This document shows, in pieces, positions 36,451 through 45,007 of a stretch of 64,000 nucleotides of DNA. Origin of the DNA: an uncultured Formosa sp. Lineage in GTDB: Bacteria > Bacteroidota > Bacteroidia > Flavobacteriales > Flavobacteriaceae. Numbering within the stretch: the stretch's first letter is position 1; each line of letters opens with the position of its first letter. Under the pieces are notes generated by a model, which worked only from the letters and a program-made list of their open reading frames with translations, had not been told where the DNA came from and ran no database searches. The DNA lies in contig NZ_CANMTH010000006.1 in assembly GCF_947500765.1 (NCBI RefSeq), positions 124,001-188,000 on the forward strand, given 5' to 3'. Made by a program: the position numbers and the translations under genes.

Positions 36451-36518
36451 GTTTTTTTTATAATTTATTTAACATTTTAAAGGACAACAATCTATTTTCT
36501 AAGCTGACATACTTATGT

Positions 36519-36526
36519 TATCTTTG
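36519..36526 (+). promoter_or_regulatory. -7 promoter box of uvrA
   Basis: TATCTTTG fits TAnnTTTG, 22 bases before the uvrA ATG. No clear -33 box; no LexA-like palindrome seen. Confidence 0.5.
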
Positions 36527-36548
36527 TACACTATACTTAAAAACAGCT

Positions 36549-39332
36549 ATGAGCAAGATCCTTTCTGAAGTAAATCCTAAAGAAAACATCATTATAAAAG
36601 GTGCAAAATTGCACAATCTCAAAAATATTGATGTCGTGATTCCTAGAAATAAACTTGTAGTTATTACAGGGCTCTCGGGGTCTGGAAAATCAAGTTTGGC
36701 TTTCGATACACTATATGCTGAAGGACAACGCCGTTATGTAGAAAGTTTGTCTAGTTATGCCAGACAATTTTTAGGTCGATTAAATAAACCTAAAGTAGAT
36801 TATATAAAAGGTATAGCACCTGCTATTGCTATTGAACAAAAAGTAAATTCTACCAACCCAAGATCAACAGTTGGTACTACAACAGAAATTTACGATTACT
36901 TAAAATTGTTATTTGCTAGAATTGGTCGTACATATTCACCTGTTTCCGGACACGAAGTTAAAAAAGACACTGTTACAAATGTTATTTCATATTTAAAAAC
37001 ATTTCAAGACGGAGACAAACTCCTACTCCTTGCTCCTATTATTCTTGAAGAAGGTCGTGAACTAAAAGATAAACTTAATGCTTTAAAACAACAAGGTTAC
37101 GCCAGAATCAAAATTAATGAAGACGTTATTAGAATTGAAGATGCCCCTGAAGGTGTTAAAGTTGAAACTATTGAATTGGTTGTAGACCGAATTATTTTTA
37201 GAGATAATGAAGATTTCTTTAACCGTTTGGCAGATGCTATTCAGACTGCATTTTACGAAGGAAAAGGGACCTGTTCTATTCAGGCATTAAGCAATAATAA
37301 TACACGTACATTTAGTAATAACTTTGAATTAGATGGTATTACATTCTTAGAACCTAATGTACATTTATTCAGTTTTAATAATCCATATGGTGCTTGTCCT
37401 ACTTGCGAAGGTTACGGAGATATTGTTGGCATAGACGACGATTTAGTCATTCCGAATACAGCACTCTCAATATTCGAAAATGCTATTTTTCCTTGGAGAG
37501 GCGAAAGCATGAGTTGGTTTAGAGACCAATTAGTAAATAATTCTCATAAATTTAATTTCCCCATACATAAGCCGTATTTTGAATTAACTGATGCCCAAAA
37601 ACAACTCGTTTGGAATGGTAATCAATACTTTGAAGGCTTATCTAGTTTCTTTGCAGAGCTAGAATCTAAAGCATATAAAATTCAAAATCGTGTGATGCTT
37701 TCACGTTATCGCGGAAAAACCAAATGTAAAACCTGTCAGGGTAAACGTTTACGTATTGAAGCTAATTACGTTAAAATTGGAGGTAAAACCATCACTGATT
37801 TAGTAGAATTACCTTTCGATAAACTAGCTGCTTTTTTTAATCAGTTAGAATTGAATGAAAATGATACAAAAATTTCAAATCGATTATTAAAAGAGATTAA
37901 TAGTCGATTAGAATTTTTATCTAATGTGGGGCTTAATTATTTAACATTAAACAGACGCTCAAACACGTTGTCTGGAGGAGAAAGTCAGCGTATAAATTTA
38001 GCGACCTCTTTAGGAAGTAGTTTAGTCGGATCTATGTATATATTAGATGAACCTAGCATTGGATTACACCCAAAAGATACGGAGCGTTTAATTGATGTTT
38101 TAAAAGCCTTACGTGATTTAGGAAACACTGTAATTGTAGTAGAACACGACGAAGACATTATGCAAGCTGCAGACGAGATTATAGATATAGGGCCAGAAGC
38201 AGGAACTTTTGGAGGTGAAGTTGTAGCTACAGGGACATATGAAGATATTCTTAAATCAGAATCTTTAACCGCCAAGTATTTAAATGGCGATATGGAAATA
38301 AAAGTACCCGAAAAACGTATTACGTCTAAATATCAAATAGAAATTCTAGGAGCTCGCGAAAACAACCTAAAGAACGTAAACGTTACATTTCCTTTAAACA
38401 TGTTAACCGTAGTTACAGGTGTTTCTGGTAGTGGAAAAAGTACATTAGTTAAAAAGATATTATATCCTGCCATCCAAAAAGAACTGACAGGATTTGGAGA
38501 TAAACCAGGACAATTTTCAGAATTAAAAGGAAATTACAGTACCATTAAAAATATAGAGTTTATAGATCAGAATCCTATCGGTAGGTCGTCGCGTTCTAAT
38601 CCGGTAACTTATGTAAAGGCATACGACGATATTAGAAATCTATACGCCAACCAGAAATTAAGTAAAATACGTGATTACAAAGCCAAACATTTCTCTTTTA
38701 ATGTAGATGGCGGACGCTGCGAAACCTGTAAAGGTGAAGGTGAAGTGACTATAGAAATGCAGTTTATGGCCGATGTACATTTACAGTGTGAAACCTGCCA
38801 TGGAAAGCGTTTTAAAAAGGAAGTTTTAGAAGTAACTTTTCAAGATAAATCTATAGACGATGTTTTAAACATGACTATAGATGACGCTATCACATTTTTT
38901 GATTTATATAAAGAAACCAAAATAAAAAATAAATTACAGCCACTTCAAGATGTTGGTTTAGGTTATGTTACTTTAGGACAAAGCTCTTCTACCCTATCTG
39001 GTGGTGAAGCGCAACGTATTAAACTGGCAACATTTTTAGGCAAAGGAAATACAAAAGAAAAAGCATTATTCATTTTCGATGAACCTACAACAGGGTTGCA
39101 TTTTCATGATATTCAAAAATTACTAAAATCTTTTAGAGCTTTAATAGAAAAAGGACATTCTATAATTGTTGTCGAACACAATTTAGAACTCATAAAATGT
39201 GCAGATCACATTATAGATCTTGGTCCAGGTGGTGGTGAATACGGTGGTGAAATTGTTGCTTTTGGAACACCAGAAGAACTCGTTAAAAACAAAAATAGCG
39301 TAACCGCAAAATACCTAAAAGATAAAATTTAA
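36549..39332 (+). CDS. uvrA: Excinuclease ABC subunit UvrA
   Basis: The damage-sensing ATPase of nucleotide excision repair, 927 residues. Two ABC ATPase cassettes: Walker [10 protein letters not shown] near residue 43 and GVSGSGKST near 625; signature motifs [14 protein letters not shown] and [14 protein letters not shown]. Zinc fingers show as CPTCEGYG / CKTCQGKR and CETCKGEG / CETCHGKR. uvrB and uvrC are not in the window. It converges with the DUF3667 gene with only 8 bp between the stops and no terminator. Confidence 0.96.
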   Translation: MSKILSEVNPKENIIIKGAKLHNLKNIDVVIPRNKLVVITGLSGSGKSSLAFDTLYAEGQRRYVESLSSYARQFLGRLNKPKVDYIKGIAPAIAIEQKVNSTNPRSTVGTTTEIYDYLKLLFARIGRTYSPVSGHEVKKDTVTNVISYLKTFQDGDKLLLLAPIILEEGRELKDKLNALKQQGYARIKINEDVIRIEDAPEGVKVETIELVVDRIIFRDNEDFFNRLADAIQTAFYEGKGTCSIQALSNNNTRTFSNNFELDGITFLEPNVHLFSFNNPYGACPTCEGYGDIVGIDDDLVIPNTALSIFENAIFPWRGESMSWFRDQLVNNSHKFNFPIHKPYFELTDAQKQLVWNGNQYFEGLSSFFAELESKAYKIQNRVMLSRYRGKTKCKTCQGKRLRIEANYVKIGGKTITDLVELPFDKLAAFFNQLELNENDTKISNRLLKEINSRLEFLSNVGLNYLTLNRRSNTLSGGESQRINLATSLGSSLVGSMYILDEPSIGLHPKDTERLIDVLKALRDLGNTVIVVEHDEDIMQAADEIIDIGPEAGTFGGEVVATGTYEDILKSESLTAKYLNGDMEIKVPEKRITSKYQIEILGARENNLKNVNVTFPLNMLTVVTGVSGSGKSTLVKKILYPAIQKELTGFGDKPGQFSELKGNYSTIKNIEFIDQNPIGRSSRSNPVTYVKAYDDIRNLYANQKLSKIRDYKAKHFSFNVDGGRCETCKGEGEVTIEMQFMADVHLQCETCHGKRFKKEVLEVTFQDKSIDDVLNMTIDDAITFFDLYKETKIKNKLQPLQDVGLGYVTLGQSSSTLSGGEAQRIKLATFLGKGNTKEKALFIFDEPTTGLHFHDIQKLLKSFRALIEKGHSIIVVEHNLELIKCADHIIDLGPGGGEYGGEIVAFGTPEELVKNKNSVTAKYLKDKI

Positions 39333-39340
39333 AACATTAT

Positions 39341-40312
39341 TTAATAAAATAGAAAAGCTGCTGTACCTATAATAACAAAAGCTACAGGAATAACTAGAGA
39401 TATAAATACTATCGAAATTACCGCAGCTTTTATAAAACTTGTTCGTTTTCTAGACTTATAAAATTTACGGATTGCAAAATACAAATACACAAAACTTAAC
39501 ACTAATATAAGTTGGTTAGAGAAAGAAGGTAATTCAACCAAAAAGTGAGCGACTGTAAAGAAGCTAAACATTATAAATAGAAATGAGAAATAGAACAAAC
39601 TAAATACCAAATGCTCTGCATAATGTCTTTTTTTATAATGCATCAAGTATAAAAAGAAAGCAAATATAGGTAGTAACACAAATAATGAAATAGGAACATA
39701 ATTATAAAATGTGTCTATTAATGAAGCACTACTTTTATTTTTATAAAATTTAAATACTTGCAAATAAAACTTTTTCTCAAAAGTACTAGCATTAGAATTT
39801 ACTCCTAAACCTTTTAAGACCTTATTTCCTGAAGCCCCTGCTTGTACTAACGAATCTAAAGTAAACTTATTAAATCTTGTTTTTTTACCATTATTAAATT
39901 GCCTTTCAAGAATCTCAATGCCATCTTTATTAACTTGCAAAGAATCTCTTTCTATAAGCGCATCCATTGTATTAAAATTTTGCTGCACTTCTGCATCTAT
40001 ACGTTGCTCTTGTTTACTAACTTGAAAAGAAAATAAAAAGAAGAATACCACACTGGCAAACAAATAAAACTGAGCTGGGTTTAAATATTTTAATCGTTTT
40101 CCCTCAACAAATTGTAAGGCTAAAAATCCAGGTTTTAATAGTAACGGAAAAAAGCTTTTAAAAAAACGAGCGTCTACTGAAAAATAATTGTTAATCGTAT
40201 TTTTAAAAATATCGTTAACCGTTAATTCTTCATGATAATTCTGCCCACAATTTGGGCAATACTTAAATGCATCATCAAAACTAAAATCGCAATTTTTACA
40301 GGTTTTACTCAT
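39341..40312 (-). CDS. DUF3667 family membrane protein with N-terminal zinc ribbon
   Basis: A 323-residue protein. The first 25 residues form a zinc ribbon (CKNCDFSF...YCPNCGQ). Next comes the typical DUF3667 segment GFLALQFVEGKRLKYLNPAQFYLFAS, running into a first membrane helix near residues 78-95. Three or four further helices lie between about 200 and 323; the stretch between is a soluble loop (about 100-190). The function of the family is unknown. Topology and ribbon suggest a membrane scaffold or regulator. Confidence 0.85.
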   Translation of the reverse strand: MSKTCKNCDFSFDDAFKYCPNCGQNYHEELTVNDIFKNTINNYFSVDARFFKSFFPLLLKPGFLALQFVEGKRLKYLNPAQFYLFASVVFFFLFSFQVSKQEQRIDAEVQQNFNTMDALIERDSLQVNKDGIEILERQFNNGKKTRFNKFTLDSLVQAGASGNKVLKGLGVNSNASTFEKKFYLQVFKFYKNKSSASLIDTFYNYVPISLFVLLPIFAFFLYLMHYKKRHYAEHLVFSLFYFSFLFIMFSFFTVAHFLVELPSFSNQLILVLSFVYLYFAIRKFYKSRKRTSFIKAAVISIVFISLVIPVAFVIIGTAAFLFY

Positions 40313-40401
40313 AAATGGAATTAAAAATATAAAAAGTGAAGATAAGTAACTTTTTAAAATATCTTATAATTAATTACCTTAGTACCTTATAAAAACCACT
40401 C

Positions 40402-40974
40402 ATGAAATATACTATAGTTAAAGAAGATATTGTTTATCAAGATTTTTTCAAAATAAAAAAAGCAACAATTTTACACGATTCCTTTAAAAGTGATGAACAA
40501 ATTAAAGTGGTTAGAGAGTGTTTAGATCGCGGCAGTGCTATTGCTATTCTCTTGGTTGAAAAAGATACAAATTCAATATTATTAACTAATCAGTTTAGAT
40601 ATCCAACAATTACGCATCCCGATTACGATGGTTGGCTTCTAGAAATTGTTGCAGGTTGTATGGAAATTGAAGAAGACCCTATGGAATGTGCTAGACGTGA
40701 AGTTGAAGAAGAAATTGGATACGAAGTTAAAAACATGGAATCTATAGGAGAATATTTTTCTTCGCCAGGAGGAAGTTCTGAAAAAGTTCATGCTTTTTAT
40801 GCTGAAGTAAATTCGACAGATAAAAAATTTAAAGGTGGCGGATTAGATACTGAACAAGAAGATATACAATTAATCAAATTTCCTATATCTGAAATAAAAA
40901 GTAAGTTAAAAGCAAATGCTTTTAAAGATGCAAAAACCATAGTTGCTTTACAATGGATGCTTCTAAATAAATAA
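40402..40974 (+). CDS. NUDIX hydrolase, ADP-ribose pyrophosphatase-like
   Basis: A 190-residue hydrolase. The Nudix box is complete: GCMEIEEDPMECARREVEEE followed by IGY, matching GX5EX7REUXEEXGU. Upstream FRYPTITHPDYDGWLLEIVAG and the later YFSSPGGSSEKVHAFYAEV fit ADP-ribose/GDP-mannose-type enzymes (NudK/NudF). Substrate within the group cannot be fixed. It stands alone between the DUF3667 gene and the repeat protein. Confidence 0.88.
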   Translation: MKYTIVKEDIVYQDFFKIKKATILHDSFKSDEQIKVVRECLDRGSAIAILLVEKDTNSILLTNQFRYPTITHPDYDGWLLEIVAGCMEIEEDPMECARREVEEEIGYEVKNMESIGEYFSSPGGSSEKVHAFYAEVNSTDKKFKGGGLDTEQEDIQLIKFPISEIKSKLKANAFKDAKTIVALQWMLLNK

Positions 40975-41085
40975 TATTAAACCTTATACAACATTATTAA
41001 ATTCAGAAAAAACAAACTAATATTCATATATTATTATTAATAAAAACTCGGTTTCATCAATTTTAATTCAATAATATTTCATTTT

Positions 41086-41102
41086 TTGGCACGCTGTTTG
41101 TA
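41086..41102 (+). promoter_or_regulatory. Sigma-54-type (-24/-12) promoter
   Basis: TTGGCACG-CTGT-TTGTA follows the RpoN consensus TGGCACG-N4-TTGC(A/T): the -24 element is perfect, GG to the -12 dinucleotide spacing is 10, and only the C of TTGC is T. Transcription would begin near 41113, 24 bases ahead of the ATG at 41137. No other -24/-12 match was noticed in intergenic DNA here. Confidence 0.65.
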
Positions 41103-41136
41103 TTAAACTCAGTACGAACCAAAAAATTGATGAACT

Positions 41137-42195
41137 ATGAAATCATTTTTTACATTATTATTATTAATCTTTTTCGTTATTCCAACGACAAAAGCAACGA
41201 CATATACTACTGTTGAAACACAGTCGAATAATTACAAAAAACTAAAGTCTTTTATATTTACAGAACAAGGTGTAGAATTTTCAATCTTTCAAGATGGCCA
41301 ATTCGACTTCTATATGTTAGGTGTAAACGAAAATATAAATATTGCTTTTAATTCGCCTAATGTTCAGTTTAGTTTTAATACGGGGTATAATTATAATCCT
41401 TATGTGCAATACGACGAATATGGAGCAATTATACAAATTCAAAATGTACCCATTTATTACGATTATTACGGCCGTATTGTAGGGGCAGGAAATATAGCTA
41501 TTAATTATAATAGCTATGGTTTAGTATCGCATATTGGGAATATGAATATTTATTATAACAATTATGCATATACACATTACTCTGGTTATATAAATGCATA
41601 TAATATAGGGTACATATACAGACCATGGCATAATTACTACCGTGCTCCGCGTCAAAATTATCGTGTTGTATATAACACGCCTTATAGACAACATTATAGT
41701 CCTGTACGTAGAACATATGTAAAACCTTATAAAAATAACAGAAGACCTGTTGCTAGCAGATATAAAAAACCTAAAAACAGCAACTATAATAACAGTTCAA
41801 GGACTTCTACAACCCGAAATTATAGTACTAGAACAAGTTCTAATAATAATAGTCCTCGTTATAATACAACTAATTCGACTAGAACCCGATCTGCAAATAC
41901 ATCTAGTAGAACGAATAATGTAGATTCAAATAAAAATTATAGAGTTAGCAGTAGTAATTCAACTAGACAAAATACATCAAGGTCGAATACTAAAACATCA
42001 AAAAATAAGAGTAATAGTACAAAAAGAAGTACAACAAATAACAATAGATACAGTGAAAATACAAGCAAAGCTAAGACTAGTACCAGCACACGTTCTAAAG
42101 AAGTAAAACCAACGACTACAAAACGAGGATCTGATTCTAAAAACAGCTCTACAACTATTGAAAGATCTTCTACTAATACTAGACAAAGAAGTTAA
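41137..42195 (+). CDS. Exported protein with 16-residue Tyr/Gly/Ile repeats and a basic disordered tail
   Basis: A 352-residue exported protein. The signal peptide MKSFFTLLLLIFFVIPTTKA is cleaved after residue 20. Residues 40-90 are a beta-rich domain. Residues 92-155 are four tandem 16-residue units of the pattern YxxYGxIxxIxNxxIx (the fourth is degenerate). Residues 160-200 are Tyr/Arg/Pro-rich. The last 150 residues are Ser/Thr/Asn/Arg/Lys low complexity, very basic and likely disordered. No family was recognised. It seems to be sigma-54 controlled. A wall- or polysaccharide-binding envelope protein is a guess. Confidence 0.82.
   Translation: MKSFFTLLLLIFFVIPTTKATTYTTVETQSNNYKKLKSFIFTEQGVEFSIFQDGQFDFYMLGVNENINIAFNSPNVQFSFNTGYNYNPYVQYDEYGAIIQIQNVPIYYDYYGRIVGAGNIAINYNSYGLVSHIGNMNIYYNNYAYTHYSGYINAYNIGYIYRPWHNYYRAPRQNYRVVYNTPYRQHYSPVRRTYVKPYKNNRRPVASRYKKPKNSNYNNSSRTSTTRNYSTRTSSNNNSPRYNTTNSTRTRSANTSSRTNNVDSNKNYRVSSSNSTRQNTSRSNTKTSKNKSNSTKRSTTNNNRYSENTSKAKTSTSTRSKEVKPTTTKRGSDSKNSSTTIERSSTNTRQRS
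41410..41601 (+). repeat. Four tandem 48-bp coding units (16-residue protein repeats)
   Basis: Units begin at residues 92, 108, 124 and 140: YDEYGAIIQIQNVPIY, YDYYGRIVGAGNIAIN, YNSYGLVSHIGNMNIY, and YNNYAYTHYSGYINAY. The period of exactly 16 residues with conserved Tyr1, Tyr4, Gly5, Asn12 and Ile15 in the first three suggests a stacked beta structure. Confidence 0.75.
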
Positions 42196-42202
42196 AATAA
42201 AT

Positions 42203-42244
42203 ATCCTGCAAAATAGTTTACTTAAAGCATTTTGCAGGATTTTT
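42203..42244. terminator. Bidirectional intrinsic terminator
   Basis: ATCCTGCAAAAT (42203-42214) pairs with ATTTTGCAGGAT (42229-42240), followed by T-run, between the repeat protein gene and the converging flippase gene. Confidence 0.88.
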
Positions 42245-42247
42245 ATA

Positions 42248-43705
42248 TTATGTTCTTTTTAAAATCTTATTTAGGAGTTTTGTAATCTCTTCAGATAAAT
42301 TAAAATAATAGCAAATTCCTCCGTATACTAATCCTATTATTAGTGATTTTAAACCGATATTCATAATCGGATAAAATGAAAAATCCCAGAAATAAAAAGC
42401 CATTGTGCTTATAAAAATAAGTATTGAAACTTTTAGTGTGTTTTCTGAAAACGGAAGTATTCCAAATTTTCGATACACAAAAGAAACCTTAATAATATTA
42501 TATAAGAATACTGAAATAAATGTTGCATAAGCCGCACCATTTAATCCATAATGAGGAATAAAATAGATGTTTAATAACACCGATATAATGGCTAAAAATA
42601 TGCCCTGAATTAAGACTATTCTATAATAATCGCTATTAAATAAAATAGAATTATTATTCCCTAGAAGATTATCGAATAATTTAGCTAAACCAATTAAAAA
42701 TACAACCAGAATACCACTACCAAACTGTTCTGGAATTAATTTATATAATTCATTGATATTTAATACAATTAATAAGTAAATAAAGCCACTAATTATAAAT
42801 AAATTCAAAGACGATTTCTGATATAATTCTTTAAGGCTCACCTTATCCCTCTCATTCAAATACTTAGCTGTGAGCGGATTTGTAATTTGGTGCATAGCGC
42901 GAGAAGGTACTCCAACTACAGAAGCAATATAAATAGCAACACTATAGTATGCTACGTTTTCTAGAATATTATAAAACCCAATCATAAACTTATCAATCTC
43001 TAAAATAATATTTGCTACAGAACCCGCAACAATAATTAGGGTGGTATATTTTAGGATATCTGATAATTTTGCAAGCTTTGTAAATTTAAGTGTAGGTCGT
43101 TTAACACTAAAAGCATAAACCATCATAATACACGTTCTTATAACATACATTATAACAATTAAAAGGATAAGTTCATCTACTGTAATTACCTCTAAATACA
43201 ATAAAAAAAGTAAAAACATAGTTGCTAGTCTATGAAATACTTCTTTCATAAAATTTCCAAAAACAGACTGCATTTGTACTTTTGCCCATGAATAAAATAC
43301 CTCAAAATAAGCAAAAATAACAGCCGATATATAAATTAGCCACACATATTCTTTTACCAATGCATTGTCGTTAGCAATCCATGTACTTATGGCATCAAAG
43401 GCAAAATATCCTATAGTTCCAAAAGGAATGATTATAACTAAAGGTAAGAATAGAATTAAGGTTAAAAATGTGTTTTGAGATTGACGTGTTCTAAACGTAG
43501 AATAGAACTTTATAATGGTATTATTAACTCCAAATGCCATTAATGGCATTAGTATATTTGCTGTAGATAAAATATAAGTAATTAAACCAAAATACTCATC
43601 ACTTAAAAAACGCGTAAATAAAAACAACGTATTTATAGCACCTAATCCGAACCCCAAATAAGTGATTATAGTGTTTTTTATGGATTGATTTATAACGACT
43701 CCCAT
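42248..43705 (-). CDS. Polysaccharide flippase (MATE/Wzx-like)
   Basis: A 485-residue membrane protein with about 14 hydrophobic helices along its length, of the oligosaccharide flippase family (polysaccharide biosynthesis protein). Features typical of the family are the N-terminal KNTIITYLGFGLGAINTLFLF and a DKFMIGFYNILENVAYYSVA helix pair near the middle. It should move a lipid-linked glycan across the inner membrane. Its ATG overlaps the glycosyltransferase stop by one base, so they are coupled; together with YfhO upstream this is a small glycan assembly cluster. Confidence 0.87.
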   Translation of the reverse strand: MGVVINQSIKNTIITYLGFGLGAINTLFLFTRFLSDEYFGLITYILSTANILMPLMAFGVNNTIIKFYSTFRTRQSQNTFLTLILFLPLVIIIPFGTIGYFAFDAISTWIANDNALVKEYVWLIYISAVIFAYFEVFYSWAKVQMQSVFGNFMKEVFHRLATMFLLFLLYLEVITVDELILLIVIMYVIRTCIMMVYAFSVKRPTLKFTKLAKLSDILKYTTLIIVAGSVANIILEIDKFMIGFYNILENVAYYSVAIYIASVVGVPSRAMHQITNPLTAKYLNERDKVSLKELYQKSSLNLFIISGFIYLLIVLNINELYKLIPEQFGSGILVVFLIGLAKLFDNLLGNNNSILFNSDYYRIVLIQGIFLAIISVLLNIYFIPHYGLNGAAYATFISVFLYNIIKVSFVYRKFGILPFSENTLKVSILIFISTMAFYFWDFSFYPIMNIGLKSLIIGLVYGGICYYFNLSEEITKLLNKILKRT

Positions 43706-44982
43706 TATACTATTTTTGAAAGTACTTCTGTAAGCGATCGCCTAGAATATTTTTGTAATCCTATAGGGTGAGATTGTAAATTTCCATTTTTAAAATCTTT
43801 ATAATGTTTTAAAATTGTTTGTTTTAAACCACTATAATCATTGTATAAAAAGTATTGTCCTGTATTAGTTGATTTTAAGATTTCTTCTACATCAGATTCC
43901 TCTGGTCCCATAGCAAGTATTGGGCGATTAGATACCATATATTCAAATAACTTACCAGGAATAATACATTTAGTATCTTCAGAATCTATTTCAATAAGTA
44001 ATAATAATTGCGATTGTTTTTGAAACTTAATAGCTTCTAAATGAGATACATACCCTAAATTATTGATATACATTCCTAAACCAATTTTATCTAGTGATTG
44101 TAAAACATCTTCGCCAATACTTCCTATTATATTAAGCTGAAAATCTTGAGCAAACTCATTACGTTCATTTACCAAATCACTTAAAACACGCCATAATACT
44201 TTAGGATTGCGTTTAGAAAGCAACGACCCGATATGTGATAAAGTAAATTTTTTATCTAATGAAAAATCTACAGTTTTCACGGTATCATAACCATTTGTTA
44301 TCACATGAATGGGTTTATTAGTAATTACTTCAAATTCTTTTTTGGTCGGATTACTTGTTACAATAATAGCATCTGCTGTATTTAATACTTGAGACTCTAA
44401 TTCTTTATGTTTTATTTCTGAAGCAGCTGTTAATTTTAATTCTTTATGGTAGCCAATAGTTGTCCAAGGATCACGAAAATCTGCAATCCATTTTATATTC
44501 AAATCTCCTTTTAATTTTAAACCAATTAAATGTAAACTATGCGGAGGACCTGTAGTAATTACAGTATCTATATCGTGTTTAGAAATATAATCGCTTAAAA
44601 AAGAAACAGATGGTTTTACCCATGATTTTCTAGCATCAGGAATAAAAAAATTACCACGTACATAAAGCATCAAACGCTCTACGCTACTCTGTTTTGTAGC
44701 TTCTGCAATAATTCCTTTACTTATTGTGTTTGTCTTATTTCCAGACAATAACCGTGCTAATTTATAAGGCTCCTTTATAGGTGTTTTTAAAATCGTTAAA
44801 TTAGAAGGAACATCTTCTAACAAACTCTCATCTATTAATGGGTAATTTGCATGTTCTGGAACATAAACAATCGGGTTGATATTAAATTCGGGTAAATATT
44901 TTACAAATTTAAGCCATCGTTGCACACCTGGTCCACCTGCTGGAGGCCAATAATAGGTCACGATAAGCACATTTTTTTTCAT
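43705..44982 (-). CDS. Glycosyltransferase, family 4-like
   Basis: A 425-residue GT-B glycosyltransferase. N-terminal motif VLIVTYYWPPAGGPGVQRWLKF is the usual acceptor-domain start; TTGPPHSLHLIGLKL and IADFRDPWTT follow; the donor-binding C-terminal half has HIGSLLSKRNPKVLW and KLFEYMVSNRPILAMGPEESD. The donor sugar is unknown. The ATG at 45054 would extend 24 residues into the yfhO end; ATG 44982 (MKKNVLIV) is the natural start. It overlaps the flippase gene by one base. Confidence 0.88.
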   Translation of the reverse strand: MKKNVLIVTYYWPPAGGPGVQRWLKFVKYLPEFNINPIVYVPEHANYPLIDESLLEDVPSNLTILKTPIKEPYKLARLLSGNKTNTISKGIIAEATKQSSVERLMLYVRGNFFIPDARKSWVKPSVSFLSDYISKHDIDTVITTGPPHSLHLIGLKLKGDLNIKWIADFRDPWTTIGYHKELKLTAASEIKHKELESQVLNTADAIIVTSNPTKKEFEVITNKPIHVITNGYDTVKTVDFSLDKKFTLSHIGSLLSKRNPKVLWRVLSDLVNERNEFAQDFQLNIIGSIGEDVLQSLDKIGLGMYINNLGYVSHLEAIKFQKQSQLLLLIEIDSEDTKCIIPGKLFEYMVSNRPILAMGPEESDVEEILKSTNTGQYFLYNDYSGLKQTILKHYKDFKNGNLQSHPIGLQKYSRRSLTEVLSKIV

Positions 44983-45007
44983 TGTAAAACATTTGATTAA
45001 ATAAAAT

